Assembly: GCA_947568835.1 (NCBI GenBank)
Contig: OX387607.1
Coordinates: 13,593,701 to 13,657,700, forward strand
DNA from: Protonemura montana
Taxonomy: Eukaryota > Arthropoda > Insecta > Plecoptera > Nemouridae
Direction of reading: 5' to 3'
DNA length: 64,000 nucleotides
The position numbers and the translations under genes are program-made. Shown in pieces: positions 11,732-23,365 of this stretch (positions are counted from its first letter, which is position 1; the number at the start of each line of letters is the position of its first letter). The notes under the pieces were generated by a model. That model was not told where the DNA came from. It did no database searches and saw only the letters and a program-made list of their open reading frames with translations.

Positions 11732-13875
11732 ATGTCTGTAACGCTTCCGTGATCTTCCCCTTTCCGTAGAGATGCTGCAGTATGGTGTGGTGGTTAGTTG
11801 ATTTGGTGGGCAACGCGGTAGTCGAGTATAGGATATTCAGCAGCGACCCAAACAGTATTAAAGGAAGAAAGCTTGTAGAAATTGTTGGACCGGTTTAGCT
11901 AAAATATTATGAGAGTCTATGTGAAGTGACTTGTGATATTAGTTAGCTTAGGATCAAGCTGCGGTTTGCTTAGCTCACCGTTTCCTCCCTCTCGACTTTG
12001 AAAACGTATGTAGATTGTTGCCCATCATATTATTTCACAAGCTTTAGCGTGTGGTTTCTGGTTAAGTCAGAGTTTCAGTGTAAACGTTAAACTTTCTGTT
12101 GAGCAAACGAGGCTTGTTGTAATTGAAGCCGCCACCCGATGGCGCTTGCGACTGATCTTTAAAAAAAAACCTCTACAATTTAATAATTACGTCTCAAAAT
12201 ATCGATACATGTTTATTAATCGTTGAGGTTAGCTTTGATAAATATTAATTGAAAAAAAAAACAGTTTTAAATGCGAAAAATCTGCAAGAAACAACGAAAT
12301 TAAATTGTAAAACTATCAAAAAGACGGTGACAATACCTAGAACTACTTGGAGACAAATTGGTAATTTTGGTTCAGAAAACTTCAAATTTAAACCTTTTTA
12401 GTCGATAAGTCGAGTCCAGTATGCGATTCTGTATGACTAAATCAACGAATGAAATACGTTGAACACTAGCGCTGAGACTCTGCCTAAACCTATCGACCAA
12501 GTGGTTACAATAAGTAACCGATAGCAACGTGGTATAGAAGATGCACGATAATTCAGAAACGAATAAAAATATTAATTTTAAAACCAATATTCAATATTCA
12601 ATACTCAAATCTCATTTGAAGTTGTATGTAAAAGTTTGTCGAAAAAGCGTACTGTTTTTGATGAAGAGAAAAAAAAAATAGTATGTAAATTATATTTATG
12701 CCTATTACATGCTCTGGCTTCGTCGCAATGACTCGAAATTACAGATAATTGTAACTTAAAGCCACCTCTTGCCAATTGCACCTTTACACAGGTGCCAATC
12801 TATCAAATACCAATAATCCTAAAATACGTAAGCAAGATAAAAGAAAGCCAAACTGAGACAATGTGTTCATTTTAATGTGACTACGTGTTTTTTTGTGTGT
12901 TCGTGTGAGCGTGTTTTTTTTGTTGTTGTTGTAATTTAGAAATACAATTGAAGACAATTTATGTATGTTGGACATTGTAAAGGCTGTGATAAGAAGACAA
13001 ACCGATTTGAGAAAGATGCTAATTGAGAGAATGTTTTGAATATGAAAATGTATCTTTTTTTTTTAGAGTGTGTTTGGAGCTGGGATGCTGTCCTCATCAT
13101 CCAAAAGCGAATGGTTCAGATGGATTGCCATGCTAAATAGAATGATTAACTGATTTATTTTACTAATAAATCTAACATAGTTTTCGAATTAAGAGTTGAT
13201 TTGTATAAGAAAATTGTTGATTTGTAATTGTATGTCCCAAAAACGCATGTGCATCGAGTTTTCTAACAATGAGTATTTGTTCACACATTTTTAGAAGTCA
13301 ATATTTACCTCTGAAACGTGTTTGTTGTCAAAATTTATGTATTGGTCTGTGCTGTCGAATGATTCTACTCCCGAGGGTACATCCCAAGTACGCGGTTTTT
13401 GCAAATACCACTGATTTAGCCGTCTGGAAAAGGTTGAGGTAAGTAAGTGAGTTGGCAACTCATCTTAGATGGTCGAGTCGAGACGGGTTAAAATGTTGAC
13501 TTGGAGAAAGATGAACATGAATCTAAAAAATACCCTTCTAATTGCCATCTTGTAAAGTTTAAAACCTAATGCACCTGTATTTTTGGGATACACCATAACT
13601 ATGTCTTTTTGTAGCCTCGAAGAAGTGATTCTTCATTCAGGGTAAAATAAATATCGTAGGTCCGGAGAGTGTCCGGTATCAGCTGCGTAGACATATTGGT
13701 AAGCCAAAAGCCCAGAGAGTGTTTGTATTCTATTTCTAAGCGATACATTCCTCAAATAAAAGGCCTAAAAATACAATTGTAAGAACTTATTGTACCCAAC
13801 CCTTTCCTGTGCAGTATACATTATTTTCTATAGGTCTATGTGTAGCTAAAAACCTGGGCCCGAGTACCTACACAG
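11732..13875. other. 3' flank of the ankyrin/SOCS gene
   Basis: Probable 3' untranslated region followed by AT-rich spacer. AATAAA hexamers occur at 12562 and 13163, but I cannot say which is used. It includes dispersed family A copy 3 (12085-12370). No other exon was recognised. Confidence 0.5.
12085..12370 (+). repeat. Dispersed repeat family A, copy 3
   Basis: Aligns with 505-770 over the whole length: GTTGAGCAAACGAGGC, CCACCCGATGGCGCTTGCGA, TAATAATTACG, AGTTTTAAATGCGA, AATCTGC and GACGGTGAC occur in the same order and spacing. Confidence 0.7.
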
Positions 13876-14408
13876 AGCAGAATTTAAACTTAATTCGGGG
13901 GTAAAGTTGGTAGATTAAGTTGGTAAAGTTGGTTAATACCCTAGATTTCAATTTTGATCAGCTAGCTGGGTCCTGTCTACTTTCCAAGTTATTTGAGATC
14001 AGCTGACTGGATCCTCTGCTCTATCCACGTTATTTGAGATCGGCTGGCTTAATCCTATGCTCTATCCAGATTATTTGAGATCAGCTGGCTGGATCCAATG
14101 CTCTATCCAGGTTTTTTGAGATCAGCTGGCTAGATCCAATGCTCTGTCTAGGTTCTTTGAGATCAGCTGACTGAATCCAATGCTTTATCCAGGTTATTTG
14201 AGATCAGCTGGCTGGATCCTATGCTCTATCCAGGTAATTTGAGATCAGCTGGCTAGATCCAATGCTCTATCCAGGTTATTTGAGATCAGCTGGCTGGATC
14301 CTATGCTCTATCCAGGTTATTTGAGATCAGCTGGCTGGATCCTATGCTCTATCCAGGTAATTTGAGATCAGCTGGCTAGATCCAATGCTCTATCCATGTC
14401 ATTTGAGA
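13876..14408 (+). repeat. Left terminal inverted repeat with 41-bp units
   Basis: Unique outer part at 13876-13955, followed by about eleven direct units spaced 41 bp apart (for example unit starts at 14079 and 14120). The unit carries CAGCTG and GGATCC. Confidence 0.85.
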
Positions 14409-14599
14409 TCAGCTGGCTTAATACGGTATTAAACGATATCCCTAGCAATACTATGTGTGTACAGGGCACTTTCGGAAAACCTATAAGAAGACATCGAACA
14501 GGCACTGCATCTGATAACACAAAAGGCAGGGGTGGCGGTCATAATGTTAACTGCAGATCTGGATGTCTGCGCAATGAAGGAATCCCCAGCTAAACATTT

Positions 14600-15545
14600 T
14601 CTGGTCGACTTGTTTAACACATTCGACATGAGGATGATGATACAGAAACCTACATGAGAAACCAAAAATGTAAGCACCTGTATTGACAACATCGTTACAA
14701 GCATACCTCTAAACAAAGTTAAAACAGAGGTAGTAGACCTGGAAATATCAGACCACTACTTCCAGACAGTGAAGATCATGCAGGAAGAAAGACAGGAGTG
14801 CAGAGAAATATATTAGATCAAAATGTGTTTCAAAAGAAACCAGGCCTAAGATTTTGTATTGGCATTGAGCCTGTGCAAATGGGACAAAGTTTATGATGGC
14901 CTCACAGTGGACCAAATGTGAAAGGAGTTTATGAATGTTTTTCATAGAGAATTTGAAAAAGCTTTCTCATGTCGAAAAATCTAGATCAAGACGATGGAAA
15001 CGAGAGGAAACAATTGGTTCACCAAAGAAGTAGAAGGAACTAGGGACTGAGTCAAGAAAATGGGTGAATATTTGAAAGAAACGAAAAGCGAACGAAAAAA
15101 TAATTCAAAAAGCGGAAAATAAATTAAAAGCTGCATGGAAAATCATTGAGGGGAATAAGAAAACACATAACAAACATAATGGCATATCACAACTCAAGGG
15201 AGATGATAATCTGATAATCGTTGAACCTCAGCAGATAGCGAACTCGTTTAGCGAATATTTTGGCCGCGCTGCAATTAACCTGGTGAGCACAAGGCCGCGA
15301 GCTGGACAGACACAAATAAACCAAAATAAACCTCGCTGTTGACGCGCCTATAAACCTCGCTATTCCTTCCTTCCTTTCACAAATAAACACGGAACTCAGT
15401 GGACGACCCAATAAGGTAATCTTCATGTCACCCGTTACCCCGACCTAATTCTAAAATATTGCGGGGGAAGCGTGCAAGAAAACTTCGGCCGGAATAGATG
15501 GAATATCGGGAAGAATTCTTAAGCATGTATTGGTACAAATTATGC
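14600..15545 (+). mobile_element. Decayed LINE: endonuclease end and RT beginning
   Basis: The translation, with several stops and frameshifts, shows an endonuclease-like STCIDNI and SDHY, a WFTKEV segment, a linker with GDDNLIIVEPQQIANSFSEYF (shown as the family-like block) and the start of a reverse transcriptase, TSAGIDGISGRILKH. The order fits the endonuclease-to-RT junction of Jockey/CR1-like non-LTR retrotransposons. It lies in the loop of the fold-back element. Confidence 0.7.
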
Positions 15546-15567
15546 AACCGATGACATACATGGCCAT

Positions 15568-15880
15568 GGACATCCAATACCTGACCCAGTGCAGTGTTGC
15601 TTAACTTTCATCCCTCTAACCCCTCTCCCGAACAGATCTGGTCATGTGTATGATAGTCACCCATCCAATACCTGACCCAGCGCAGTGTTGCTTAACTTTC
15701 ATCCGTCGAACCTCTCTCCCGACCAGAACTGGTTATGTGTATGATGGTCACCCATCAAATACCTGACCCAGCGCAGTGTTGCTTAACTTTCATCCGTCGA
15801 ACCTCTCTCCCGAACAGACCTGGTCATGTGTATGATAGTCACCCATCCAATACCTGACCCAGCCCAGTGCACCGATGTTT
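15568..15880 (-). mobile_element. Tandem 5S-like SINE heads
   Basis: Between three and four direct units of about 91 bp on the minus strand, each holding AAGTTAAGCAACACTG and GGTATTGGATGGGTGAC. The SINE body and tail are absent. Confidence 0.75.
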
Positions 15881-16699
15881 CCAGCACGCCTAATCGTTCG
15901 GTTGTGAGCCACATTAGGAACAAGCTGTGTGATACTTAGAGTAATTTTAAATGATCAATGCGTGTAAGTCACTATCAACTGCAAGCGAACTAAAATTGCA
16001 TTCCACTGTACCTGTCGCGAGAAATGCGACAGGTCTACCTCAATTCTCTAATGCGATTATATAAACTGTTCTAGCCACAAGCTACAAAAAAAATTTGGCT
16101 GAAATAATTTTACCTATTTTTTTTTATTATTTTTTTTTATACTAGATAATGTCGCATCTATATGGAGGTGGAAACGGACCTTGAATTAAACTGAATTATA
16201 AATGAATGCCACTAGAACAGTGTTACCCAAACTTTCCACATCTGTGTACCCATTCTATAATTTTTTTAAAACCGAGTAGTACACCTCATAAAACATCACA
16301 AATGGGTCATTCTATGTCAAATCTACACACAAAAATCTTAACCTAACAAAATTTAAATCTGAACAACTGACATCAAATAAATAAAAAATGCCTAGATCAG
16401 GGAAAAAAAAATCAAAATTTTATCTCGCATCGTTCATATGCAGTAGGCCCCCGGGCTTGAAGCTAACGATCTGTTAACGATAAAGAAAAAATAAGACCAG
16501 AATTTTTATTATTATTTATTTTTTTCAAGTGAAGATAGAACAATGTTATGTGAAGTATGGGATCAACAAAATATTAAAATAGTTAAATAGTAAAAATAGT
16601 AAGAATGTCACAAGAACATCCATGAAGGATCCCAATATCACTCGAGTTTGGCAAAAAGATATCACAATATCAGTGACAATTCGTACAAGCAACACATAT

Positions 16700-16965
16700 A
16701 TGCGTTTGGTCATTTTATAAAATATTTACTTAAGGTATAAAAATAATTTTTCATTAAATACAGTTTAAGTTTACTTTCAAAAAAGGATTGTGAGTCAATA
16801 ACACATTTAATATTTGCAGGTAATTTGTTAAAAATAATCGGACAGACTCCACTGGCTTGTTTATCAAATTTTGTCATTCCATGATTATCCACATGAATAT
16901 CTTACACTTGCCTAGTGTTGTATGCATGGACATCGCTACTTAAAATAAATCTAGTTTTGTTCTTA
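16700..16965 (-). mobile_element. LINE reverse-transcriptase C-terminal remnant
   Basis: The minus-strand translation gives HAYNTRQ, a stop, then NHGMTKFDKQASGVCP, FNKLPANIK and a final FESKLKLYLMKNYFYTL. This matches the typical C-terminal end of Jockey/CR1-like LINE ORF2 (YNTR..., YNKLP..., FYS). It is truncated and lies in the loop of the fold-back element. Confidence 0.65.
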
Positions 16966-17196
16966 AAAACATATAAACAGAACAGTCATAAATATATCGT
17001 GAAGCTAGTGTAAGAAAGTCTTGGTTGATCATTGAAAAGCTTTTAAAATTTGGGTTAGTTACAGGCAGCAAAAATGCATGGAAACTTTAAAATTTAATTC
17101 GTGGCGTTGCCCATGCTTAAATTCAAGAAATCTATTTCATGAATGTGTCTACTAGCTCTCCAGAAAGTTGCTCTCCAGAAAGTTGCTCAAATGACA

Positions 17197-17722
17197 TGGA
17201 TAGAGCATTGGATCTAGCCAGCTGATCTCAAATAACCTGGATAGAGCATAGGATCCAGCCAGCTGATCTCAAATAACCTGGATAGAGAATAGGATCCAGC
17301 CAGCTGATCTCAAATAACCTGGATAGAGCATTGGATCTAGCCAGCTGATCTCAAATAACCTGGATAAAGCATTGGATTCAGTCAGCTGATCTCAAATAAC
17401 CAGGATAGAGCATAGGATCCAGCCAGCTGATCTCAAATAACCTGGATAGAGCATAGGATCCAGCCAGCTGATCTCAAATTACCTGGATAGAGCATAGGAT
17501 CCAGCCAGCTGATCTCAAATAACCTGGATAGAACATAGGATCCAGCCAGCTGATCTCAAATAACCTGGATACAGCATAGGATCCAGCCAGCTGATCTTAA
17601 ATAACTTGGAAAGTGGACAGAATCCAGCTAGCTGATCAAAATTTAAATCAAGGGTATTAACCAACTTTATTACCAACTTAATCTACCAACTTCACCCCCG
17701 AATTAAGTTTAAATTCTTGCTC
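17197..17722 (-). repeat. Right terminal inverted repeat with 41-bp units
   Basis: Inverted counterpart of the left arm, of nearly equal length (526 against 533 bp). It has the same unique outer block and the same divergent innermost unit. Confidence 0.85.
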
Positions 17723-17814
17723 TCCAGAAAAGTACAGCGCGTACCCCCAGTAATCTCTTCCCGTATCCCAGGGGGTACGCATACCACACTTAGGGAAACA
17801 CTGCTCTTGGTTAA

Positions 17815-18390
17815 ATTATTGCATGCCATGGGCACCATAATTAGGTTCTGCACGGACAGGCGAAAGATTTAATTTTGAGCCCGGAGGTTTAATAATTTAG
17901 CTCATGATTAGCATACGTAATTGCAAAGATCACATCTCCCAACGACTTTTACACCATGAAATTAGCAGTGGTACAGGCGTTTTTTTTTCGAAGTCAACAA
18001 CTAGGCTCCAGCACTAGGTCGAAAGCAGTTCGCTTACCTCTCCGTAGGTGTCGTTCAGTTCGTTTTGTTGAATTGTACCATTGGTTTTATAGTTCCAGTC
18101 AGAGGCTCAACGCTAAAGTTAAACTATCTGCGCAAAAACTGCCAACCGATGACTACTTTACCGACAAAAATTGAGAACAAAAATAAATAAAAACTATTGG
18201 GTTGAGTCACTGGCATTTTGAGTGTTAAGAAATGTGTTATTTAATATGTTATTTCTCGCAGATTTTTCGCCTTTGAGAAATGCTTAAGTTGAAATAATAT
18301 CTAAATACTAACATTAACGATTAATATACTTGTAGGTTTGAGCCGTAATTATTTCATTTTAGTCCCGGTAGGATAATAAGGTAATTTAAA
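17815..18390. other. Spacer with reverse family A repeat
   Basis: No gene recognised. Around 18130-18365 the minus strand contains AAATCTGCGAGAAATAAC and ATTAATCGTTAATG blocks that match dispersed repeat family A, in opposite orientation to the copies further left. Confidence 0.55.
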
Positions 18391-18915
18391 GAAGCTCTGT
18401 CAGGCGATCTCAGCATCTCCATGGCTACCAAACGTTGAATCTACCATCGAACCTCCTATGCTAGGCCATGATATACCCGTGGTAACATAAGATAGCAGAA
18501 TTAAGAAGCTCTGTCAGGCGATCTCAGCATCTCCATGGCTACCAAACGTTGAATCTACCATTTAACATCCTACGCTAGGCCATGATATACCCGTGGTAAC
18601 ATAATATAGCAGAATTGAGAAGCTCTGTCAGGCGATCTCAGCATCTCCATGGCTACCAAACGTTGAATCTATCATTGAACCTCCTATGCTAGGCCATGAT
18701 ATACCCGTGGTAACATGAAATAGCAGTATTGAGAAGCTCTGTCAGGCGATCTCAGCATCTCCATGGCTACCAAACGTTGAATCTACCATTGAACATCCTA
18801 CGCTAGGCCATGATATACCCGTGGTAACATAAGATAGCAGAATTGAGAAGCTCTGTCAGGCGATCTCAGCATCTCCATGGCTACCAACCGTTGAATCTAC
18901 CATTCAGAATCTACC
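18391..18915 (+). repeat. 114-bp satellite, left part
   Basis: Direct copies start at 18391, 18505, 18619, 18733 and 18847, exactly 114 bp apart, each beginning GAAGCTCTGTCAGGCGATCT. Units are nearly identical. The fifth is interrupted by a LINE insertion. Confidence 0.95.
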
Positions 18916-19721
18916 AGCACTCTGGACTGGGCGAGACATGTGTCACATGTGGCGGCAAAAGTAGCCAGCGGTTGTTTCCTTGTGAAGAAAATGATGAAAA
19001 TAGTAAACATAAAAGCCGCAAAACTGGTGTACTATACACATGTACAGTCGCATCTACAATACGGGGTAATTTTATGTGGTGACTCGCGGTACGCCGGTAG
19101 ACCATTTAAGCTCCAAAAACGAGCAATCCGCACGCTGGCAGGAGCAAGCTGGGATCCCTGTGCCACAGTGTACTATAAGGACTCGTGTCGACCATTTTTT
19201 AAACAATTTAATGTTCTACCTCTGCCTTGCCTGTACATCTTCTACTGTATAATGTTCGTCGTACAAAATGATTGCAGATCACAAGCAAGTCAGAAGAGTA
19301 GAAGTACCCGGCACACAAATGTATTAACCTTGCCGAGGTATAGACTAAAAAAGGTGACAGAAGGGCCGTTATATGCAGGCGCTAAACTTCTAAACGCCCT
19401 GCCTGAACGCATTAAAGTAATACAGGATCGGTCCTTCAGGACGAGACTCAGAGAGTTTTTAATGGACAACTGCTTCTACAGCGTAAAGGAATTCTATAAT
19501 TTCTAGACTTGTTATTTTAGATGTACCTATTGTAGATGTACTTACTTATTTATTAGTATTTATTATTATTATTTTTCTTTTTTTCTTTTGTATTTTCTTT
19601 CTATTTGTAAATGTTTATCTTTGTAAATCTTTGTAAATGTAACACACCATGAACATCATGACTGTCTATATATCCCTAGGGACAAAAACCGACAATAAAT
19701 TATTATTATTATTATTATTAT
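18913..19721 (+). mobile_element. 5'-truncated LINE inserted in the satellite
   Basis: One open frame begins TLDWARHVSHVAAKVASGC, continues through a YTHVQSHLQYGVILCG block, LQKRAIRTLAGA, KDSCRPFFKQFNVLPLPC and ALPERIK, and stops at 19506 after FYSVKEFYNF. These are the conserved C-terminal motifs of Jockey/CR1-type ORF2. A 3' untranslated part follows, ending in a run of ATT triplets. The 5' truncation and short tandem 3' tail are typical of LINE insertion. The remaining reading frame is uninterrupted, suggesting a fairly recent insertion. Confidence 0.85.
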
Positions 19722-19860
19722 TGAACCTCCTATGCTAGACCATGATATACCCGTGGTAACATAAGATAGCAGAATTGAGAAGCTCCGTCAGGCGATCTCA
19801 CCATCTCCATGGCTACTATACGTTGAATCTACCATTGAAACTCATATGCTTAATTTTTTT
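19722..19860 (+). repeat. 114-bp satellite, right part
   Basis: Resumes at GAACCTCCTATGCTAGACC, the position in the unit just after the point where the LINE interrupts it, and runs one further partial unit before degenerating. Confidence 0.9.
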
Positions 19861-19961
19861 TCCATGTTAATTAGAACAAAATTACCTTAGAAAACTTGGA
19901 TTATAATGGTTTGTTAAAAATAACTACCACAAGCTAGGAGGTAGTTTTGCTTGTGACTGGT

Positions 19962-20320
19962 TTAATATTTGTAATTTATTGCATGTGTAGACGAGAGCTT
20001 TTGTTGGGTCGCATACAATATGACATGAGAGATATAAAGGCCAGTAAGTGTCAGAATTTTTAATGACTTAGCATATAGAGTTCTGCAGTTCTTTTTCCAG
20101 ATTACTGCACATAGATTTGGGCTGGCTTTGGCCATGAATCTAATCGACCTCTTCTGCATTTTAAACAGTCGCTGCACATTGGTTGCATTGCCCCACATGA
20201 TGATTCCGCACCGAAGCTGAGATTCTATACAGGCAAAGTAGCTCATTTTTGGAGTCTCTAATGATGATACCTCGGTTAATTTTTTTATCAGGTAACAACC
20301 AGATGCTATCTTTTTACAGG
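19962..20320 (-). mobile_element. LINE reverse-transcriptase C-terminal fragment
   Basis: The minus-strand translation gives KKIASGCYLIKKL, a YFACIESQLRCGIIMWG block, LFKMQKRSIRFMA and NCRTLYAKSLKILTLTGLYI, homologous in layout to the LINE at 18913 but diverged. The terminal NKLP part is missing. It lies in opposite orientation about 240 bp from the satellite. Confidence 0.75.
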
Positions 20321-20788
20321 TGCATGTTAAAAAATAAAGTGAGACGATTACTCAGACACGGTAGAAAAAGGTAAAAATAGACTTCAATAGTGTGCCAATA
20401 GTGTGTGCCATTTAAAGACGATTAAATTTCATTTTCCGGACTCGCCCCGGGGACCCCAACCAGCCTCCTCAACGGTGTCGTCTCATACTGTAGAATAATA
20501 AAACGTCGAAACCCTTTCAAAGATCTGGGTTTGTTGTGTTAGCAGATTTATAAAATTTTGAATCCACATCTGCCACGGAACCTTAGGTGTTTTACTTTTG
20601 AAAAACACCAGAAAAACTACTTGAACAGGCGATTTTACAACGCGTGTAACTATTGGAATAAATTATATTTTCAAATTTGAAAATCGTCAATCTGTTTCCG
20701 ATAGTGTAATGAGTCGCCCAGTTTTTGTTTCGTCGCGATCGGACAAGTGGTTTGGTCGATTAGTTGTATCCAGTAAACCTAGATACAG

Positions 20789-21532
20789 ACCTGAGTAAGC
20801 TCCCACTCCAATAGACCTAAGCAAGCTCCCACTCCAATAGACCTGAGTAAGCTCCCACTCCAATAGACCTAAGTAAGCTCCCACTCCAATAGACCTGAGT
20901 AAGCTCCCACTCCAATAGACCTGAGTAAGCTCCCACTCCAATAGACCTGAGTAAGCTCCCACTCCAATAGACCTGAGTAAGCTCCCACTCCAATAGACCT
21001 GAGTAAGCTCCCACTCCAATAGACCTGAGTAAGCTCCCACTCCAATAGACCTGAGTAAGCTCCCACTCCAATAGACCTGAGTAAGCTCCCACTCTAATAG
21101 ACCTGAGTAAGCTCCCACCCCAATAGACCTGAGTAAGCTCCCACTCCAATAGACCTGAGTAAGCTCCCACTCCAATAGACCTGAGTAAGCTCCCACTCCA
21201 ATAGACCTGAGTAAGCTCCCACTCCAATAGACCTGAGTAAGCTCCCACCCCAATAGACCTGAGTAAGCTCCCACTCCAATAGACCTGAGTAAGCTCCCAC
21301 TCCAATAGACCTGAGTAAGCTCCCACTCCAATAGACCTGAGTAAGCTCCCACTCCAATAGACCTGAGTAAGCTGCCACTCCAATAGACCTGAGTAAGCTC
21401 CCACTCCAATAGAACTGAGTAAGCTCCCACTCCAATAGACCTGAGTAAGCTCCCACTCCAATAGACCTGAGTAAGCTCCCACTCCAATAGACCTGAGTAA
21501 GCTCCCACTCTAATAGACCTGAGTAAGCTCCC
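20789..21532. repeat. 26-bp minisatellite, about 28 copies
   Basis: The unit is ACCTGAGTAAGCTCCCACTC plus CAATAG, repeated head to tail with few substitutions. Because 26 is not a multiple of three and the minus strand of the unit has no stop in any frame, the array gives three overlapping minus-strand ORFs (up to 273 codons), each with a 26-residue period. I see no start context, splice signal or signal peptide, so I treat these as artefacts. Confidence 0.95.
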
Positions 21533-21539
21533 GATACAA

Positions 21540-22450
21540 CATAGGAAAGATTCCTAGTAATTTCAGACCAATTTTGACAGACTTTTCCTGGCCGCACCGT
21601 TGAAGTTAGAATTTTAGAAATCTAGTACATTGTAGACAAAGAATTGAACTTTGTTCGACCAAGTTTTGGTCTTTTGTCTACAACATGCTCGTTTATTATT
21701 TTTCTTAATTCAAATATGGGGCCAAGAAGCGTCTGCTCAGTTTAGTATGTTTCTTGACGTGTTCACTCCAATTCGCGACTTTGTTCTCCCTGAAATTCAC
21801 ACATCGCCGATAAGCGTGAGCCAACATGTGCGACTGCAATTTGTTGACAGGTTGCAATCAAGATAATTAAAATTGATTCAAAATTTTGTAAACTTGCTGC
21901 ATTAAGAAACAGACTTGACGCTGGGATGGACTAAATTCCGCAAATGTCACTTAAACTTAGATTGAAGCTTGTTGGTGATTTATTTGGCTAGACTAACTCA
22001 AATTGATAAGTTTAAATAGAGAAATAATCAATCAGGTATCTTATTGTAATCCTCTAGAACGTTTGCCACTAAGCATTCTCTCGGAAAGCAGGTTACAATG
22101 AGTGGAGCATTCACCCATAGAAATTGTATCACCCCTTGACGTCGTTTTTACTCAAGCAAAGTTTCAGTCACATAAACAAAGTAAAAAAACTGCAAGGATC
22201 TTGCCCCTTAAAATAGGGTCGCAGGTAACGTGATTAGTTTTAGCAATTTACCAGCTTTGATAAAGGAGTTAATTTATCGATGGTACCAGCGTAATCAGGT
22301 GACAATTACCGTTACCACCTGTAGCGCTGTGACTCTGACTAGCTATAAAGCCAATGATCGTACCGTAAACTGTAAAATATCCTTCAATGTTAGTGACATA
22401 TTTTTTTCATTTATGTTATACATTAATGAATAACCAGTTCTTTTCCAAAG
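21540..22450. other. Spacer without recognised features
   Basis: AT-rich sequence between the minisatellite and the SINE. Short ORFs at 21651-21866 and 22230-22433 resemble nothing I know. Confidence 0.5.
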
Positions 22451-22454
22451 AGTG

Positions 22455-23065
22455 TTGGAAACACCGGCGCTCATCAGATCACCGGAGTTAAGCAACACCG
22501 TGCTGGGTCAGGTATTGGATGGGTGACCGTCATACACATGACCAGTTCTGTTTGGGAGAGAGGCTAGTGGGATGAAAGTTAAGCAACAATGCGCTGGGTC
22601 AGGTATTGGATGGGAGACCATCATTCACATGACCAGATCTGTTCGGGAGAGAGGTAGGAGGGATGAAAGTTAAGCAACACTGCGCTGGGTCAGGTATTGG
22701 ATGGGTGACCATCAAACACATGACCAGTTCTGTTTGTCAGAGATATTGGAGGGATAAAAGTTATAGTTAAGCAACTTCATTCGCCTTGCTTATCAACCTC
22801 TCGACAGCATGGATTTGTGAAGGAATCCTGTTGTCCGCGTTGTACCGTCCTTCGGAAGGTACGTTAAGCCAGTGGTCCCCTTGGTGCTCTTCGACAGGAG
22901 TAGGCTACGTGCCGGCACCGGGTTTCCTCTCCTACCTTCTAGACTAAGTTAGGTTCATCATCATCCTCATAGTCATCATCATCCACTCATTCACCGACGC
23001 CATTAGACCAGTGCCGCATGACCAGATGCCAAAACATTGCGTCGTTAAACACAATAATCGATCAA
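22455..23065 (+). mobile_element. 5S-headed SINE with three head units
   Basis: AGTTAAGCAACA occurs at 22496, 22577 and 22668, so there are three head modules at 81- and 91-bp spacing, each with GGTATTGGATGGG(T/A)GACC. The body (ACCGTCCTTCGGAAGGTACG, TACGTGCCGGCACCGGG), CATCATC linker and terminal TGCGTCGTTAAACAC are complete. This is the best full-length copy in the window. Confidence 0.85.
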
Positions 23066-23365
23066 CGATTTTTGTATTTATCATCAAATCTGCGTTCTAA
23101 ATAAGCCCAGGGCTTACATTTTAATGAGAAAAAAAGGCCTATAGTGATGTTCGACTACAGTGCCGTTTAACTATGAAGCAATTCGGCCGTCTTTTCAGAT
23201 AGCAGGACATTTTAAACTCGAGGAGAAATGACTTGCTCTGGGTGAACCACAAATGCTTCCTGCTGCTCACATTCAGCCAGCGTCTCGACTGCAGAGGATC
23301 TTGAACGTAACTTGGTTCACGGTCATTGGTAAAACGCTTCTTACCAGTACAGCTCGAGGAACGTC

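Larger units (their letters stand above)
13876..17722. mobile_element. Fold-back transposon with long tandem-repeat TIRs
   Basis: The left arm (13876-14408) and right arm (17197-17722) are inverted copies of each other. Both start at the outside with GAATTTAAACTTAATTCGGG, then a GGTTAATACCCT block, then about eleven 41-bp units built on GATCAGCTGGCTGGATCC, and both end inside with the same variant unit, ATGTCATTTGAG. Arms over 500 bp made of short direct repeats are the hallmark of fold-back elements. The 2.8-kb loop carries LINE fragments and a 5S-type SINE head and no intact transposase that I can see, so it is probably non-autonomous. Target-site duplications were not resolved. Confidence 0.85.

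Noticed and set aside
20789-21532. CRISPR-like array
   Set aside because: Head-to-tail repeats with no unique spacers, in a eukaryotic genome.
20687-21597. Long minus-strand ORFs of 167-273 codons with a 26-residue repeat
   Set aside because: They are the three-frame reading of a 26-bp DNA minisatellite. All frames are equally open, which real coding repeats would not be.
22455-22760. 5S rRNA genes
   Set aside because: Only the internal promoter region resembles 5S RNA, units are 81-91 bp, and the rest of the repeat is a SINE body.
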